Of a DNA stretch of 64,000 nt, positions 36,174-45,240 are shown piece after piece; position 1 is the first letter of the stretch, and each line of letters begins with the position of its first letter. Both the position numbers and the translations under genes were made by a program. The notes under the pieces were generated by a model that saw only the letters and a program-made list of their open reading frames with translations, did not search any database and was not told the DNA's origin. Origin of the DNA: Actinomycetota bacterium (GTDB lineage: Bacteria > Actinomycetota > Actinomycetes > S36-B12); contig JADKGE010000001.1 in NCBI GenBank assembly GCA_016717115.1, forward strand, positions 434,001 through 498,000, written 5' to 3'.

Positions 36174-37205
36174 CTAGCCCGTGGCCGGCGCCGGCCCGGT
36201 GGACCCCCGCACGACGAGCTCGGGGCGGAACACGAACTCGTCACGGGGGGCGGGGGTTCCGCTGATCTCGTCGAGCAGCGCCTGCACGGCCGCGGTGCCC
36301 ATCGCCGTCACTGCCTGACGCACCGTCGTGAGGGGCGGATCGGTGAAGGCGATCAGCCGTGAGTCGTCATAGCCGACCACGGAGACGTCCTCCGGCACGC
36401 GCAGCCCGCGCTGGCGCACCGTGCGGATCGCACCCAGGGCCATGAGATCGGATCCGCAGACGACGGCCGTCACGCCGCGGCCGAGCAGGTGGTGAGCCGC
36501 CGCCTGGCCACCCTCGACGGCGAAGAGCGAGTGCGACACCAGCCCGGAAGCGTCCTCCGCCGACATGCCCGTGAGCCGGGTCATGGCATCGATGAAGGCC
36601 GCCCGCTTGCGCACCACGGGCACGAACCGCCGGGGACCGAGGGCCAGGCCGATTCGACGGTGCCCCATGGCGGCAAGGTGCGTGACGGCGAGGTCCATGG
36701 CGGCCGCGTCGTCGTCGGAGATGAACGGCGCATCGACCCCCTCCGCGAAGCCGTTGACGAGGACGATCGGCAGCCCGCGCTCCACCAGTGCCCGGTAGCG
36801 GCCGTGCTCCGCGGTGATGTCGGCGTGCATGCCGGAGACGAAGATGATCCCGGCGACGCCGCGATCGAGGAGAAGCTCGACGTACTCGTCCTCCGTGACC
36901 CCACCGGGGGTCTGGGTGCACAGCACCGGCGTGTAGCCGGACTGGGCCAGCTGCGTCTCCATCACCTGCGCGAAAGCGGGGAAGATCGGGTTCTCGAGTT
37001 CCGGGACGACCAGGCCAACGAGGCCGGACTGCCCGCGCAGTCGGATCGGTCGCTCGTACCCCAGGACGTCGAGGGCGGTGAGCACGGCCAGGCGGGTGTT
37101 CGACGACACCCCGGGCCGGTCGTTGAGCACGCGCGACACGGTCGCCTCGCTCACACCCGCCTGCTCGGCGATGTCGGAGAGGCGGGCCCGCGGGTTCTCG
37201 GTCAC
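36174..37205 (-). CDS. malR: LacI-family repressor MalR
   Basis: This 343-aa regulator has an N-terminal HTH LSDIAEQAGVSEATVSRVLN and the hinge AVLTALDVLGYERP, then a periplasmic-binding-like sensor domain. Several stretches match what I recall of Streptomyces MalR/Reg1, including GLVVPELENPIFPAFAQV, VAGIIFVSGMHAD, RFVPVVRKRAAF and EDVSVVGYDDSRLIAFTDPP. The start is GTG 37205, with TACTGT 6 nt upstream and so probably leaderless. It is not next to any sugar gene here. Its likely target is the operator at 6810-6823 upstream of malE. Confidence 0.85.
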   Translation of the reverse strand: MTENPRARLSDIAEQAGVSEATVSRVLNDRPGVSSNTRLAVLTALDVLGYERPIRLRGQSGLVGLVVPELENPIFPAFAQVMETQLAQSGYTPVLCTQTPGGVTEDEYVELLLDRGVAGIIFVSGMHADITAEHGRYRALVERGLPIVLVNGFAEGVDAPFISDDDAAAMDLAVTHLAAMGHRRIGLALGPRRFVPVVRKRAAFIDAMTRLTGMSAEDASGLVSHSLFAVEGGQAAAHHLLGRGVTAVVCGSDLMALGAIRTVRQRGLRVPEDVSVVGYDDSRLIAFTDPPLTTVRQAVTAMGTAAVQALLDEISGTPAPRDEFVFRPELVVRGSTGPAPATG

Positions 37206-37211
37206 ATCCCC

Positions 37212-37217
37212 ACAGTA
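37212..37217 (-). promoter_or_regulatory. -10 element of malR (leaderless)
   Basis: TACTGT (minus strand) lies 6 nt before the GTG start at 37205. It supports the start choice over longer in-frame extensions. Confidence 0.5.
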
Positions 37218-37281
37218 GGGGAGGTCGGTCTGCTGGGCGGGAAACGCACGACGCGGGAGCCAGACGTGAAAGGCTGCGCAC

Positions 37282-38556
37282 GTGCGCCTCACCGGAAGCC
37301 TCGACGAACCCGAGCTCGCCTTCCTGCCCTGGTCCACCCCGCTCGAGGAGTGGCCGGACGAGCTGGTCGTCGCGCTGCCGCGAGGCATCTCCCGCCACAT
37401 CGTCCGCTTCGTCCGGCTCAACCACGTGGTCTACGCGGTGAAGGAGGTCGAGGAGCACTACGCCCAGCGCGAGTACGAACTGCTCTTCGACCTGGTGCGC
37501 CGCGGACTGCCGACGGTCGAACCGGTCGGCGTCGTCCTCGATCGCGCCGACGAATCGGGGGAGCCGCTGCCGGCCGGCCTGATCACCCGGCACCTGGAGT
37601 TCTCGCTCCCGTACCGCGCCCTGTTCTCGTCGAGCCTGCGACTCGAGACGGCCAACCGCCTGCTCGACGCGCTCACGGTCCTCATCGTCCAGCTGCACCT
37701 CGCCGGCTTCTCGTGGAACGACTGCTCCCTGTCGAACACTCTCTTCCGCCGCGACGCAGGAGCCTTCGCGGCCTACCTGGTGGACGCCGAGACGGGCGAA
37801 CTGCACCCGACCCTCTCCGACGGACAGCGCACCTACGACCTCGAGACGGCAGCCACCAATGTCGCGGGCGAGCTCATGGACCTCCAGGCTGGCGGGCGCC
37901 TCCACGAGGGCATCGACCCGATCGTCACCGGCGTCAGCCTCCGCACCCGCTACGACCAGCTCTGGGAAGAGATCACCGGTCCGCTCGTCATCTCCCGCGA
38001 GGACCGCTACCTGCTCGAGGCGCGCGTGCGCCGGCTCAACTCGCTGGGGTTCGACGTCGCGGAGCTGCAGGTGAGCACGCAGGAGGACGGAGAGCACATC
38101 AACGTGACGCCCAAGGTCGTCGACGCAGGCCACCATTCCCGGCGGCTGTTCCGCCTGACCGGGCTCGATGTCGAGGAGAACCAGGCCCAGCGTCTGCTCA
38201 ACGATCTCGACTCCTTCCGCATCAAGGTCGGCCTCGGCACGCAGGACGAGGAGATCGCGGCGCACCGCTGGACCACCGAACGCTTCGAGCGGGTGATGTC
38301 CGAGGTGCCCGCGGCCATGCGGGGCAAGCTCGAGCCGGCCCAGATCTTCCACGAGGTGCTGGAGCACCGGTGGTTCATGTCCGAGCGGGCCGGCTGCAGC
38401 GTGCCGTTCGAGGACGCCATCACCGACTACGTCACCACGATCCTTGCCAAGAAGCCGGATGAGTTCGCGGTGCTCGGTGCCCGCGCCGGCACTCCGAGCG
38501 ACGACACCGCGGAACTGCGCATCGTGATGCCCCAAGCGGCGAAGGAAGCCGAGTGA
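37282..38556 (+). CDS. DUF4032 protein with kinase-like N-terminus
   Basis: This 424-aa actinobacterial protein of unknown function starts at GTG 37282. The N-terminal half resembles lipopolysaccharide-kinase-like folds: VVYAVKEVEEHYAQREYELL (Lys and Glu), then LAGFSWNDCSLSNTLF with an Asp/Asn loop and AYLVDAETGELHP in the metal-binding position. The C-terminal half (from about residue 220) is the DUF4032 region, helical and charged. The stop overlaps the antiporter start by 4 bp (GTGA), so the two are an operon. The substrate is unknown. Confidence 0.8.
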   Translation: MRLTGSLDEPELAFLPWSTPLEEWPDELVVALPRGISRHIVRFVRLNHVVYAVKEVEEHYAQREYELLFDLVRRGLPTVEPVGVVLDRADESGEPLPAGLITRHLEFSLPYRALFSSSLRLETANRLLDALTVLIVQLHLAGFSWNDCSLSNTLFRRDAGAFAAYLVDAETGELHPTLSDGQRTYDLETAATNVAGELMDLQAGGRLHEGIDPIVTGVSLRTRYDQLWEEITGPLVISREDRYLLEARVRRLNSLGFDVAELQVSTQEDGEHINVTPKVVDAGHHSRRLFRLTGLDVEENQAQRLLNDLDSFRIKVGLGTQDEEIAAHRWTTERFERVMSEVPAAMRGKLEPAQIFHEVLEHRWFMSERAGCSVPFEDAITDYVTTILAKKPDEFAVLGARAGTPSDDTAELRIVMPQAAKEAE

Positions 38557-39755
38557 ACGAGTTCGGCTCGCTGCTCGTCATCGCCACGATCTCGGCGTTC
38601 GTCCCGCTCCTCGTGGGCCTGCTGCGCATCAAGGTGGCCGAGGTCGTGGTGCTGCTCGGCTGCGGGGTGGTCTTCGGGCCCGAGCTGCTCGGGCTCATCC
38701 AGGTCGACGACTCGATCGAGCTCCTCTCGGAGCTCGGCCTCGGGATGCTCTTCTTCCTCGCCGGTCTGGAGCTCGAGGCCATCGCCGTCAAGGGTCAGAG
38801 CGGGCGGCTCGCGGCGATCGGCTGGGGTAGCTCCCTGGTCCTCGCCGGGCTGTGCGCCGTCCTGCTTGAGGGAGCGGGGGTCGTCAAGGACGGTCTCGGG
38901 GTCACCATCGCGCTGACGTCGACGGCGCTGGGCACGTTGCTGCCGGTCCTGCGTGACAACCATGAGCTCGGCACCCGGTTCGGCCGCTTCTTCATGGGCG
39001 CGGGGGCCTGGGGCGAGTTCGGCCCCATCCTCGCGATCTCCGTCCTCCTGAGCACCAAGTCGTCCTTCGTCGCCCTTCTCAGCCTGGTGGGCTTCGCCGT
39101 CCTGGCCATGATCCTCGCGTGGCTGCCCGCCCGCTTGGCCGGCGATCGTGTGCGGTCGGTCCTCGAGCGGGGGAACCACAGTAGCTCGCAGACCGCGCTG
39201 CGGTTCACGATGCTCCTGCTCATCGCGCTGCTCGCCCTCGCCGGCCGGTTCGGCCTCGACGTCGTGCTGGGCGCCTTCGTGGCGGGCATCATCGTGCGCC
39301 GATTCTCGCCTCCCCACGAGGAGTCACAGCTCCAGGTCAAGGTCGAGGCCATCGCCTTCGGCTTCCTCATCCCCCTGTTCTTCGTCGTGTCGGGCGCGAA
39401 TCTCGACATCATCTCGATTGTCGAGAACCCGGGCCGACTCGTCTTGTTCTTCGTGCTCCTGCTGGTGGTCCGGGGCCTGCCGCAGTACTTCATCTACCGC
39501 AGTGCCCTGCCCGACACCCGGCAGCGGGCTCGGTTCGCCCTCCTGGTGGCCACCGGCCTGCCGATCATCGTGGCCGTCACGAGTCTCGAGGTCGGGGCCG
39601 GCGTCATGGACCCGCGCAACGCCGCTGCCCTCGTGGGAGCGGGCGCCCTGTCCGTGCTCGTGTTCCCGCTGCTGGGCAACAGCCTGGTTCGTGGCCGGTC
39701 TGCCGGGCACCCCATCGATGCCGGCGATCAGGAGCGCGCGGAGAACACCGCCTGA
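38553..39755 (+). CDS. CPA2-type cation:proton antiporter
   Basis: This 400-aa membrane protein of the Na+/H+ exchanger fold starts at GTG 38553. About 12 membrane segments include the family stretch LLSELGLGMLFFLAGLELE and, near the middle, FGLDVVLGAFVAGIIVRRF with the conserved Asp. FLIPLFFVVSGANLD is the typical late segment. There is no C-terminal TrkA-N domain. The overlap with the DUF4032 gene suggests a regulatory link. The 3' end overlaps the convergent rlmB gene by 28 bp. Confidence 0.87.
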   Translation: MNEFGSLLVIATISAFVPLLVGLLRIKVAEVVVLLGCGVVFGPELLGLIQVDDSIELLSELGLGMLFFLAGLELEAIAVKGQSGRLAAIGWGSSLVLAGLCAVLLEGAGVVKDGLGVTIALTSTALGTLLPVLRDNHELGTRFGRFFMGAGAWGEFGPILAISVLLSTKSSFVALLSLVGFAVLAMILAWLPARLAGDRVRSVLERGNHSSSQTALRFTMLLLIALLALAGRFGLDVVLGAFVAGIIVRRFSPPHEESQLQVKVEAIAFGFLIPLFFVVSGANLDIISIVENPGRLVLFFVLLLVVRGLPQYFIYRSALPDTRQRARFALLVATGLPIIVAVTSLEVGAGVMDPRNAAALVGAGALSVLVFPLLGNSLVRGRSAGHPIDAGDQERAENTA

Positions 39756-40687
39756 AGGACGATGCCCGCGGCGACGGAGGCATTCAGGGACTCCGTGGCC
39801 CCGGACATCGGGATGCTCACGCGCCAGTCGCAGGTCTCGCCCACCAGGCGCGACAGGCCAGCGCCCTCGGCGCCGATGACGATCACCAGCGGTTCCGTCA
39901 GCACGTCGGCCGCGAGGTCGCCGAGGGCGACGTCGGCCTCGGCTGCGAGGCCGATCACGGTGAAGCCGCTCTTCTTGTAGGACTCGAGGGCGCGCGTCAT
40001 GTTGGTGACCTGGGCGACGGGCACCCGCGTGAGCGCGCCGGCCGACGTCTTCCATGCGGAGGCGGTCACCCCGACGGACCGACGGGTCGGCACCACGAGG
40101 CCGTCTGCCCCGAAGGCCGCGGCGGAGCGGGCGATGGCACCGAGGTTGCGCGGATCAGTGACCCCGTCGAGCGCGACGAGGAGCGTGCCCGACTCGAGGT
40201 CGCCGGCGTCGGAGTACTGGTATTCGGGAACGGTGAGGACCAGGCCTTGATGCACGCCCCCGTCGGTCATGCGGTCGAGTTCGGTCTTCGCGACCTCGAG
40301 AATGGGGATGCTGGCACCCACGGCCAGCCGCATGGCCTCCCGCCACCGATCATCGGCGTCCACCTTGACCTGCACGTACAGGGCGGACGCCGGGATCTTG
40401 GCCCGCAGCGCCTCCACCACGGGATTGCGGCCCATGAGCACGCCACCCGACGACCGTCGTCCCCCCGAGCTGCGCGTCGCCGGTCCGCCGCGCTTGCCGC
40501 TGGCCTCGCTGCGCTTGGTGGCCGCACGTTGCCGTCGCGCCGCCGGATGATGCGGGCGGTCGACGGCCTTGGGCGTGGGCTTGCGGCCCTCGAGGGCCTG
40601 GTTCTTCTGACCACCCGACCCGACGGTCATGCCCTTCTTGGTGCCGTCCTTGCGCATCGCGCCGCGTCGCTGTGAGTTGCCTGCCAT
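39728..40687 (-). CDS. rlmB: 23S rRNA 2'-O-methyltransferase RlmB (SpoU/TrmH family)
   Basis: This 319-aa SPOUT methyltransferase modifies G2251 of 23S rRNA. A long basic, low-complexity N-terminus (residues 1-80; RRSSGGRRSSGG) is followed by the substrate-binding domain (LMGRNPVVEAL) and the trefoil-knot core. Core motifs are ALDGVTDPRNLGAIARSA, IGAEGAGLS and IPMSGATESLNASVAAGI. ATG 40687 has GGAAGG 7 nt upstream. An ATG 6 bp earlier is too close to it. It lies downstream of cysS, an arrangement common in actinobacteria. Confidence 0.93.
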   Translation of the reverse strand: MAGNSQRRGAMRKDGTKKGMTVGSGGQKNQALEGRKPTPKAVDRPHHPAARRQRAATKRSEASGKRGGPATRSSGGRRSSGGVLMGRNPVVEALRAKIPASALYVQVKVDADDRWREAMRLAVGASIPILEVAKTELDRMTDGGVHQGLVLTVPEYQYSDAGDLESGTLLVALDGVTDPRNLGAIARSAAAFGADGLVVPTRRSVGVTASAWKTSAGALTRVPVAQVTNMTRALESYKKSGFTVIGLAAEADVALGDLAADVLTEPLVIVIGAEGAGLSRLVGETCDWRVSIPMSGATESLNASVAAGIVLQAVFSARS

Positions 40688-40737
40688 GGTCATGCCTTCC
40701 GGGGAGTCATGCGGGGGTCATCCGATCGATGACCACG

Positions 40738-42141
40738 TCAGTCGAGCGACCAGCGGACGCCCGACGGGGTGTCCTCGACCCGGATGCCGATCCGGTCCAG
40801 TCCGTCGCGGATGGCATCGGCCGCCGCGAAGTCCTTGCGAGTTCGGGCGTCCGTCCTCTGGGCGAGGGCGACCTGCACCAGGGCGTCGATGACCTCGGTC
40901 TGCCGGTCGCTGCCGGTGCCGGCGACGTCCGACCACGGCTTCTCGTACGGATTGAGGCCGAGGACGTCGAGCATCGCCAGCACCGCGTCGAAGGCGTCGG
41001 ACAGGGCCTCGAGATCATCCGCGGCGAGGGCCGCGTTGCCGTGACGCACGGTGTCGTGGAGGACGGCCAGGGCCTGGGGAACGGCGATGTCGTCGTCCAT
41101 GGCCGCGTTGAACGCTTCCGGCCTCGCCTGGGGGCGGACAACGAGGTCGTCGCGCGACAGCGCCTCGCGGCCGCGAGCGAGGAAGCCCTCGATCCGGCGG
41201 TATCCCTGGCCCGCCTCGGCGACCGACTCGTCCGAGTACTCGAGCATCGACCGGTAGTGCGAGCCAGCCAGGTAGTACCTCAGTTCCACCGGGCGGATGC
41301 GCGTGACGACCTCGCTGACCAGCAGCGAATTGCCCAGCGACTTGCTCATCTTCTCGCCGGACGTCGTGACCCACGCGTTGTGCAGCCAGTAGTTCGCGAA
41401 CGGGTCACCGGCGCTCTGCGACTGGGCGATCTCGTTCTCGTGGTGCGGGAAGATGAGATCGAGGCCACCGCCGTGGATGTCGAACGCGGCCCCGAGGTAC
41501 TTCTCGGCCATGGCCGAGCACTCGATGTGCCAACCGGGTCGACCCTGGCCCCACGGGGTGTCCCAGGCGGGCTCGCCGGGCTTGGCCGACTTCCACAGGG
41601 CGAAGTCGCGGGGTTCCCGCTTGCCCGCGGTGTCCGCATCGGGCGCCGGGAGCATGTCGTCGATGCGCTGGCCGCTCAGGGCGCCGTAGTCGGCGAACGA
41701 GCGCACGTCGAAGTACACGTCCCCATCCGCGGCGTAGGCGTGCCCGGCATCGATCAGCCGCCGCATGAGGGCGACAATCTCGGGGATGTGCCCCGTGGCT
41801 CGTGGCTCGTAGGTGGGAGGGAGGCAGCCGAGGACGTCGTACGCTCGCGTGAATGCTCTCTCGTTGCGCATGGCGACATCCCAGTACGGCACGCCCTCGT
41901 CGGCGGCCCTGGCGATGATCTTGTCGTCGATGTCCGTGACGTTCCTGACGAACGTCACGTCGTAGCCGCTCGCCGTGAGCCATCGGCTGATGACATCGAA
42001 GTTCAACCCGCTTCGGATGTGCCCCACATGCGGCGGCGCCTGCACGGTGGCACCGCACAGGTAGATGGAGGCCCGGCCGGGCTCGAGGGGGACGAAGTCG
42101 CGCACGGAGCGCGTCAGCGTGTCATAGAAGCGAAGTGCCAC
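40738..42141 (-). CDS. cysS: Cysteinyl-tRNA synthetase
   Basis: This 467-aa class I synthetase has a zinc-binding N-terminus (YLCGATVQAPPHVGH, with HVGH as the HIGH motif) and GEKMSKSLGN as KMSKS. A further zinc region contains GWHIECSAMA, and FPHHENEIAQS is typical of CysS. The start is GTG 42141 with TACTGT 7 nt upstream (42149-42154). It is distinct from MshC because of its full-length anticodon-binding C-terminal domain and its position with ispF/ispD. Confidence 0.95.
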   Translation of the reverse strand: MALRFYDTLTRSVRDFVPLEPGRASIYLCGATVQAPPHVGHIRSGLNFDVISRWLTASGYDVTFVRNVTDIDDKIIARAADEGVPYWDVAMRNERAFTRAYDVLGCLPPTYEPRATGHIPEIVALMRRLIDAGHAYAADGDVYFDVRSFADYGALSGQRIDDMLPAPDADTAGKREPRDFALWKSAKPGEPAWDTPWGQGRPGWHIECSAMAEKYLGAAFDIHGGGLDLIFPHHENEIAQSQSAGDPFANYWLHNAWVTTSGEKMSKSLGNSLLVSEVVTRIRPVELRYYLAGSHYRSMLEYSDESVAEAGQGYRRIEGFLARGREALSRDDLVVRPQARPEAFNAAMDDDIAVPQALAVLHDTVRHGNAALAADDLEALSDAFDAVLAMLDVLGLNPYEKPWSDVAGTGSDRQTEVIDALVQVALAQRTDARTRKDFAAADAIRDGLDRIGIRVEDTPSGVRWSLD

Positions 42142-42171
42142 AGGCCGAACAGTACCGACCGCCGCGCGGCG

Positions 42172-42654
42172 TCAGATCGCGTACACCGACGCGACGGCGA
42201 TGGCGGCCACGCCTTCGCCGCGCCCGGTGAGGCCGAGGCCGTCGGTGGTCGTGCCCGATATCCGCACCGGGGCGCCGATCGCCGCGCTCAGCACGTCCTG
42301 GGCCTCCTGGCGCCGGGTGCCCACGCGGGGGCGGTTGCCGATCACCTGAACGCTGCCGTTGCCGATGGAGAAGCCGGCGCCACGCACGAGGCTGGACGTG
42401 TGCGACAGCAGGGACACCCCGGACGCCTCCGACCAGGCCGGATCGGATGTGCCGAAGACCGAGCCGAGATCGCCGAGGCCGGCCGCCGACAGCAGCGCAT
42501 CGCACAGGGCGTGCGCGGCGACGTCGGCGTCGGAGTGCCCGGACAGGCCCGTCTCACCGGGCCAGAAGAGGCCCGCGAGCCACAGCGGACGGCCGTCGGC
42601 GAACGCGTGGACGTCGGTGCCGATGCCGACCAGGGGCACCACGGAAGCGGCCAC
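42172..42654 (-). CDS. ispF: 2-C-Methyl-D-erythritol 2,4-cyclodiphosphate synthase
   Basis: This 160-aa non-mevalonate pathway enzyme has metal ligands in GIGTDVHAF and SGHSDADVAAHALCDALLSAAGLGDLG. The C-terminal motif TTDGLGLTGRGEGVAAIAVASV matches the family. GTG 42654 begins one base after the ispD stop and gives the normal length. A much longer frame running back through ispD was ignored. Confidence 0.95.
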   Translation of the reverse strand: MAASVVPLVGIGTDVHAFADGRPLWLAGLFWPGETGLSGHSDADVAAHALCDALLSAAGLGDLGSVFGTSDPAWSEASGVSLLSHTSSLVRGAGFSIGNGSVQVIGNRPRVGTRRQEAQDVLSAAIGAPVRISGTTTDGLGLTGRGEGVAAIAVASVYAI

Positions 42655-42655
42655 G

Positions 42656-43381
42656 TCAGACAGCCCCGGCGGCCCGACGGCGGGCCAGGACCGCCTCGGC
42701 CATGACCACGTCGAAGGGGCGAGTGACCTTGAAGGCCTCCTCGTGTCCGGGAATGACATGGACTCGCACGCCCAGCCGCTCCACGAGGCCGGCGTCGTCG
42801 GTGGCCGACGAGTCGTCGAGGTCGGCTGACGCGTGGGCCCGCTGCAGGACCAGCCGTTGGAAGCCCTGGGGAGTCTGGATCGCGCGCAGTGGTCCGCGGT
42901 CGACGGTGCACTCCACGTCGGCGGCCCCGTCGATCCTCTTGATCGTGTCGACGACCGGGAGCCCGGGCACGACCGCCTCGATGCCGGACCGCACGGCCGC
43001 CACCACCGACGTCACGAGCTGCTCGGGCACGAGCGGACGAGCGGCGTCATGGACGAGGACCACGTCGACGTCGTCGGGGAGGGTCAACAGGGCGCGAGCG
43101 ACGGAGTCCTGCCGGGTCTCCCCACCGGTGACCACGACCACCTCGGCCTGGAACGACTGCTCCGCGAGCATCGAGGCCACACGCTCAGCGCTGTCCTCGG
43201 GGGCAGCCACCACGACGATGTCGACCGTGTGACTCGCCGCGAGGGCGCGCACGGCGTGGACGAGCATCGGGATGCCGCCCAGGGGTCGAAGGGCCTTGGG
43301 CATGCCCGGGCCCAGGCGCTCGCCGCGGCCGGCGGCTGGTACCAGGACGGCGGTACGGCCGGACGGGGGAAAGTTCACCAC
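42656..43381 (-). CDS. ispD: 2-C-Methyl-D-erythritol 4-phosphate cytidylyltransferase
   Basis: This 241-aa nucleotidyltransferase of isoprenoid synthesis has AVLVPAAGRGERLGPGMPKAL at the N-terminus (CTP site), then VVTGGETRQDSV and VLVHDAARPLVP, RAIQTPQGFQR, and TDDAGLVERLG. The start is GTG (43381 or the adjacent GTG 43378). It follows carD by 22 bp and precedes ispF by 1 bp, the standard actinobacterial order. Confidence 0.95.
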   Translation of the reverse strand: MVNFPPSGRTAVLVPAAGRGERLGPGMPKALRPLGGIPMLVHAVRALAASHTVDIVVVAAPEDSAERVASMLAEQSFQAEVVVVTGGETRQDSVARALLTLPDDVDVVLVHDAARPLVPEQLVTSVVAAVRSGIEAVVPGLPVVDTIKRIDGAADVECTVDRGPLRAIQTPQGFQRLVLQRAHASADLDDSSATDDAGLVERLGVRVHVIPGHEEAFKVTRPFDVVMAEAVLARRRAAGAV

Positions 43382-43403
43382 GATGCTGCCCGGCCGCTAA
43401 CGG

Positions 43404-43886
43404 CTAGGACGCGAGAACCTCGTCGAGGATGGCCTCGGCCTTGTCCTCGTTCGTCTTCTCGGCAAGCGCCAGCTCGCTCACGAGGATCTGCCGCGCCTTG
43501 GCCAGCATGCGCTTCTCGCCTGCGGACAGGCCCCGCTCACGCTCGCGGCGCCAGAGGTCGCGCACGACCTCGGCCACCTTGATGACGTCACCTGACGCAA
43601 GCTTCTCGAGATTCGCCTTGTAACGACGCGACCAGTTGGTCGGCTCCTCGGTGTAGGGCTGCCGAAGGACGTTGAACACCCGGTCCAGGCCCTCGGCGTT
43701 GACGACGTCGCGCACTCCGACGAGGTCGACGTTGTCCGCGGGCACCCGCACGGTGAGGTCGCCCTGAGCGACCCTGAGGACCAAGTACTCGCGGTCCACT
43801 CCCTTGATGGTTCGCATCTCCACCGCTTCGATGACGGCCGCTCCGTGGTGCGGGTAAACAACCGTGTCGCCGACGTTGAACGTCAT
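43404..43886 (-). CDS. carD: CarD-family RNA polymerase-binding regulator
   Basis: This 160-aa protein has the N-terminal RNAP-interaction domain MTFNVGDTVVYPHHGAAVIE and a C-terminal helical DNA-binding domain including EPTNWSRRYKANLEKL (with the conserved Trp). CarD stabilises open promoter complexes, particularly at rRNA promoters. ATG 43886 gives the usual length, with GGGG 9 nt upstream. It is divergent from the lipoprotein gene. Confidence 0.95.
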   Translation of the reverse strand: MTFNVGDTVVYPHHGAAVIEAVEMRTIKGVDREYLVLRVAQGDLTVRVPADNVDLVGVRDVVNAEGLDRVFNVLRQPYTEEPTNWSRRYKANLEKLASGDVIKVAEVVRDLWRRERERGLSAGEKRMLAKARQILVSELALAEKTNEDKAEAILDEVLAS

Positions 43887-44000
43887 CAAGTCAAACCCCT
43901 TTCCAAGGGAGACAAGGTTACCACGGGGCGGGGGTCCGGATTTCCTCGCTGCAGTAACCCCGGGAGGGGCGGACAGCCCCGCATCCGCCCGAGGCTTCGC

Positions 44001-44006
44001 TACTGT
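44001..44006 (+). promoter_or_regulatory. -10 element of the lipoprotein gene (leaderless)
   Basis: TACTGT lies 7 nt before the GTG at 44014, with no ribosome site. It supports this start. Confidence 0.4.
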
Positions 44007-44013
44007 TGCCCCC

Positions 44014-44544
44014 GTGAAGCGCACCCACGTCGCCGCAGTAGCCGCCATGGTCCTCCTCGCCACCCCCGCCCTGACGGGATGTTTCAGCGGGATGAAGGCC
44101 ACCACGAACATGCAGGCCACGATGAATTCGGGCAACGGCGTCCAGGCCCAGGTCGGCGACGTCCATGTCGAGAACGCCACCGTGGTCATGGGGCCGGAAG
44201 GCTCGACCTCGGCCACCTTGACGACCAGGATCGTCAACACCGGCCCCCAGCCCGACGCCCTCGTCTTCGCCACGGTCAACGGGCAGCCCGCCACCATCAC
44301 CGGGGACCAGGTCGCCCTCGATCCGGGAGCCTCGGTCTCGTTCGGCTTCGATTCCGAGCACTGGATCAACGCCTACGGACTCGAGGTGCCGACCTCGACG
44401 TACGTGCCCGTCGAACTGGGATTCCAGAACGCGGGGCTGGTGAAGATCTCGGTCCTGACGGTGCCGCCGGTCGGCTACTACGAGGGCATCGCCCCGAACC
44501 CACCGACCGCGCCCAGCGCAGCCGCCTCGCCCGCCGCCGGCTGA
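44014..44544 (+). CDS. Lipoprotein of unknown function
   Basis: This 176-aa protein starts at GTG 44014 with a signal peptide and lipobox LTGC (Cys about residue 24). The mature part is a single Ig-like beta domain (VHVENATVVMGPEGSTSATLTTRIVNTG) ending in a Pro/Ala-rich tail. Small lipoproteins of this type near carD are common in actinobacteria, some described as copper or membrane-associated chaperones, but no ligand motif is visible here. It is convergent with regX3. Confidence 0.75.
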   Translation: MKRTHVAAVAAMVLLATPALTGCFSGMKATTNMQATMNSGNGVQAQVGDVHVENATVVMGPEGSTSATLTTRIVNTGPQPDALVFATVNGQPATITGDQVALDPGASVSFGFDSEHWINAYGLEVPTSTYVPVELGFQNAGLVKISVLTVPPVGYYEGIAPNPPTAPSAAASPAAG

Positions 44545-44559
44545 CCGGGCTCGATCCGA

Positions 44560-45236
<677 letters not shown>

Positions 45237-45240
<4 letters not shown>

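Noticed and set aside
36174..37205. LacI-family gene as local regulator of the amidotransferase gene beside it
   Set aside because: Sensor-domain motifs match MalR and a matching operator lies upstream of malE; no LacI-type site was seen near 35.4-36.2 kb.
36367..38535. 722-codon minus and 657-codon plus frames over malR and DUF4032
   Set aside because: Shadow frames produced by GC-rich codons. The conserved genes on the proper frames explain the region.
43864..44013. Extended start of the lipoprotein gene
   Set aside because: The extra 50 residues overlap carD antisense, have no signal peptide, and the -10/GTG arrangement at 44001-44016 fits better.
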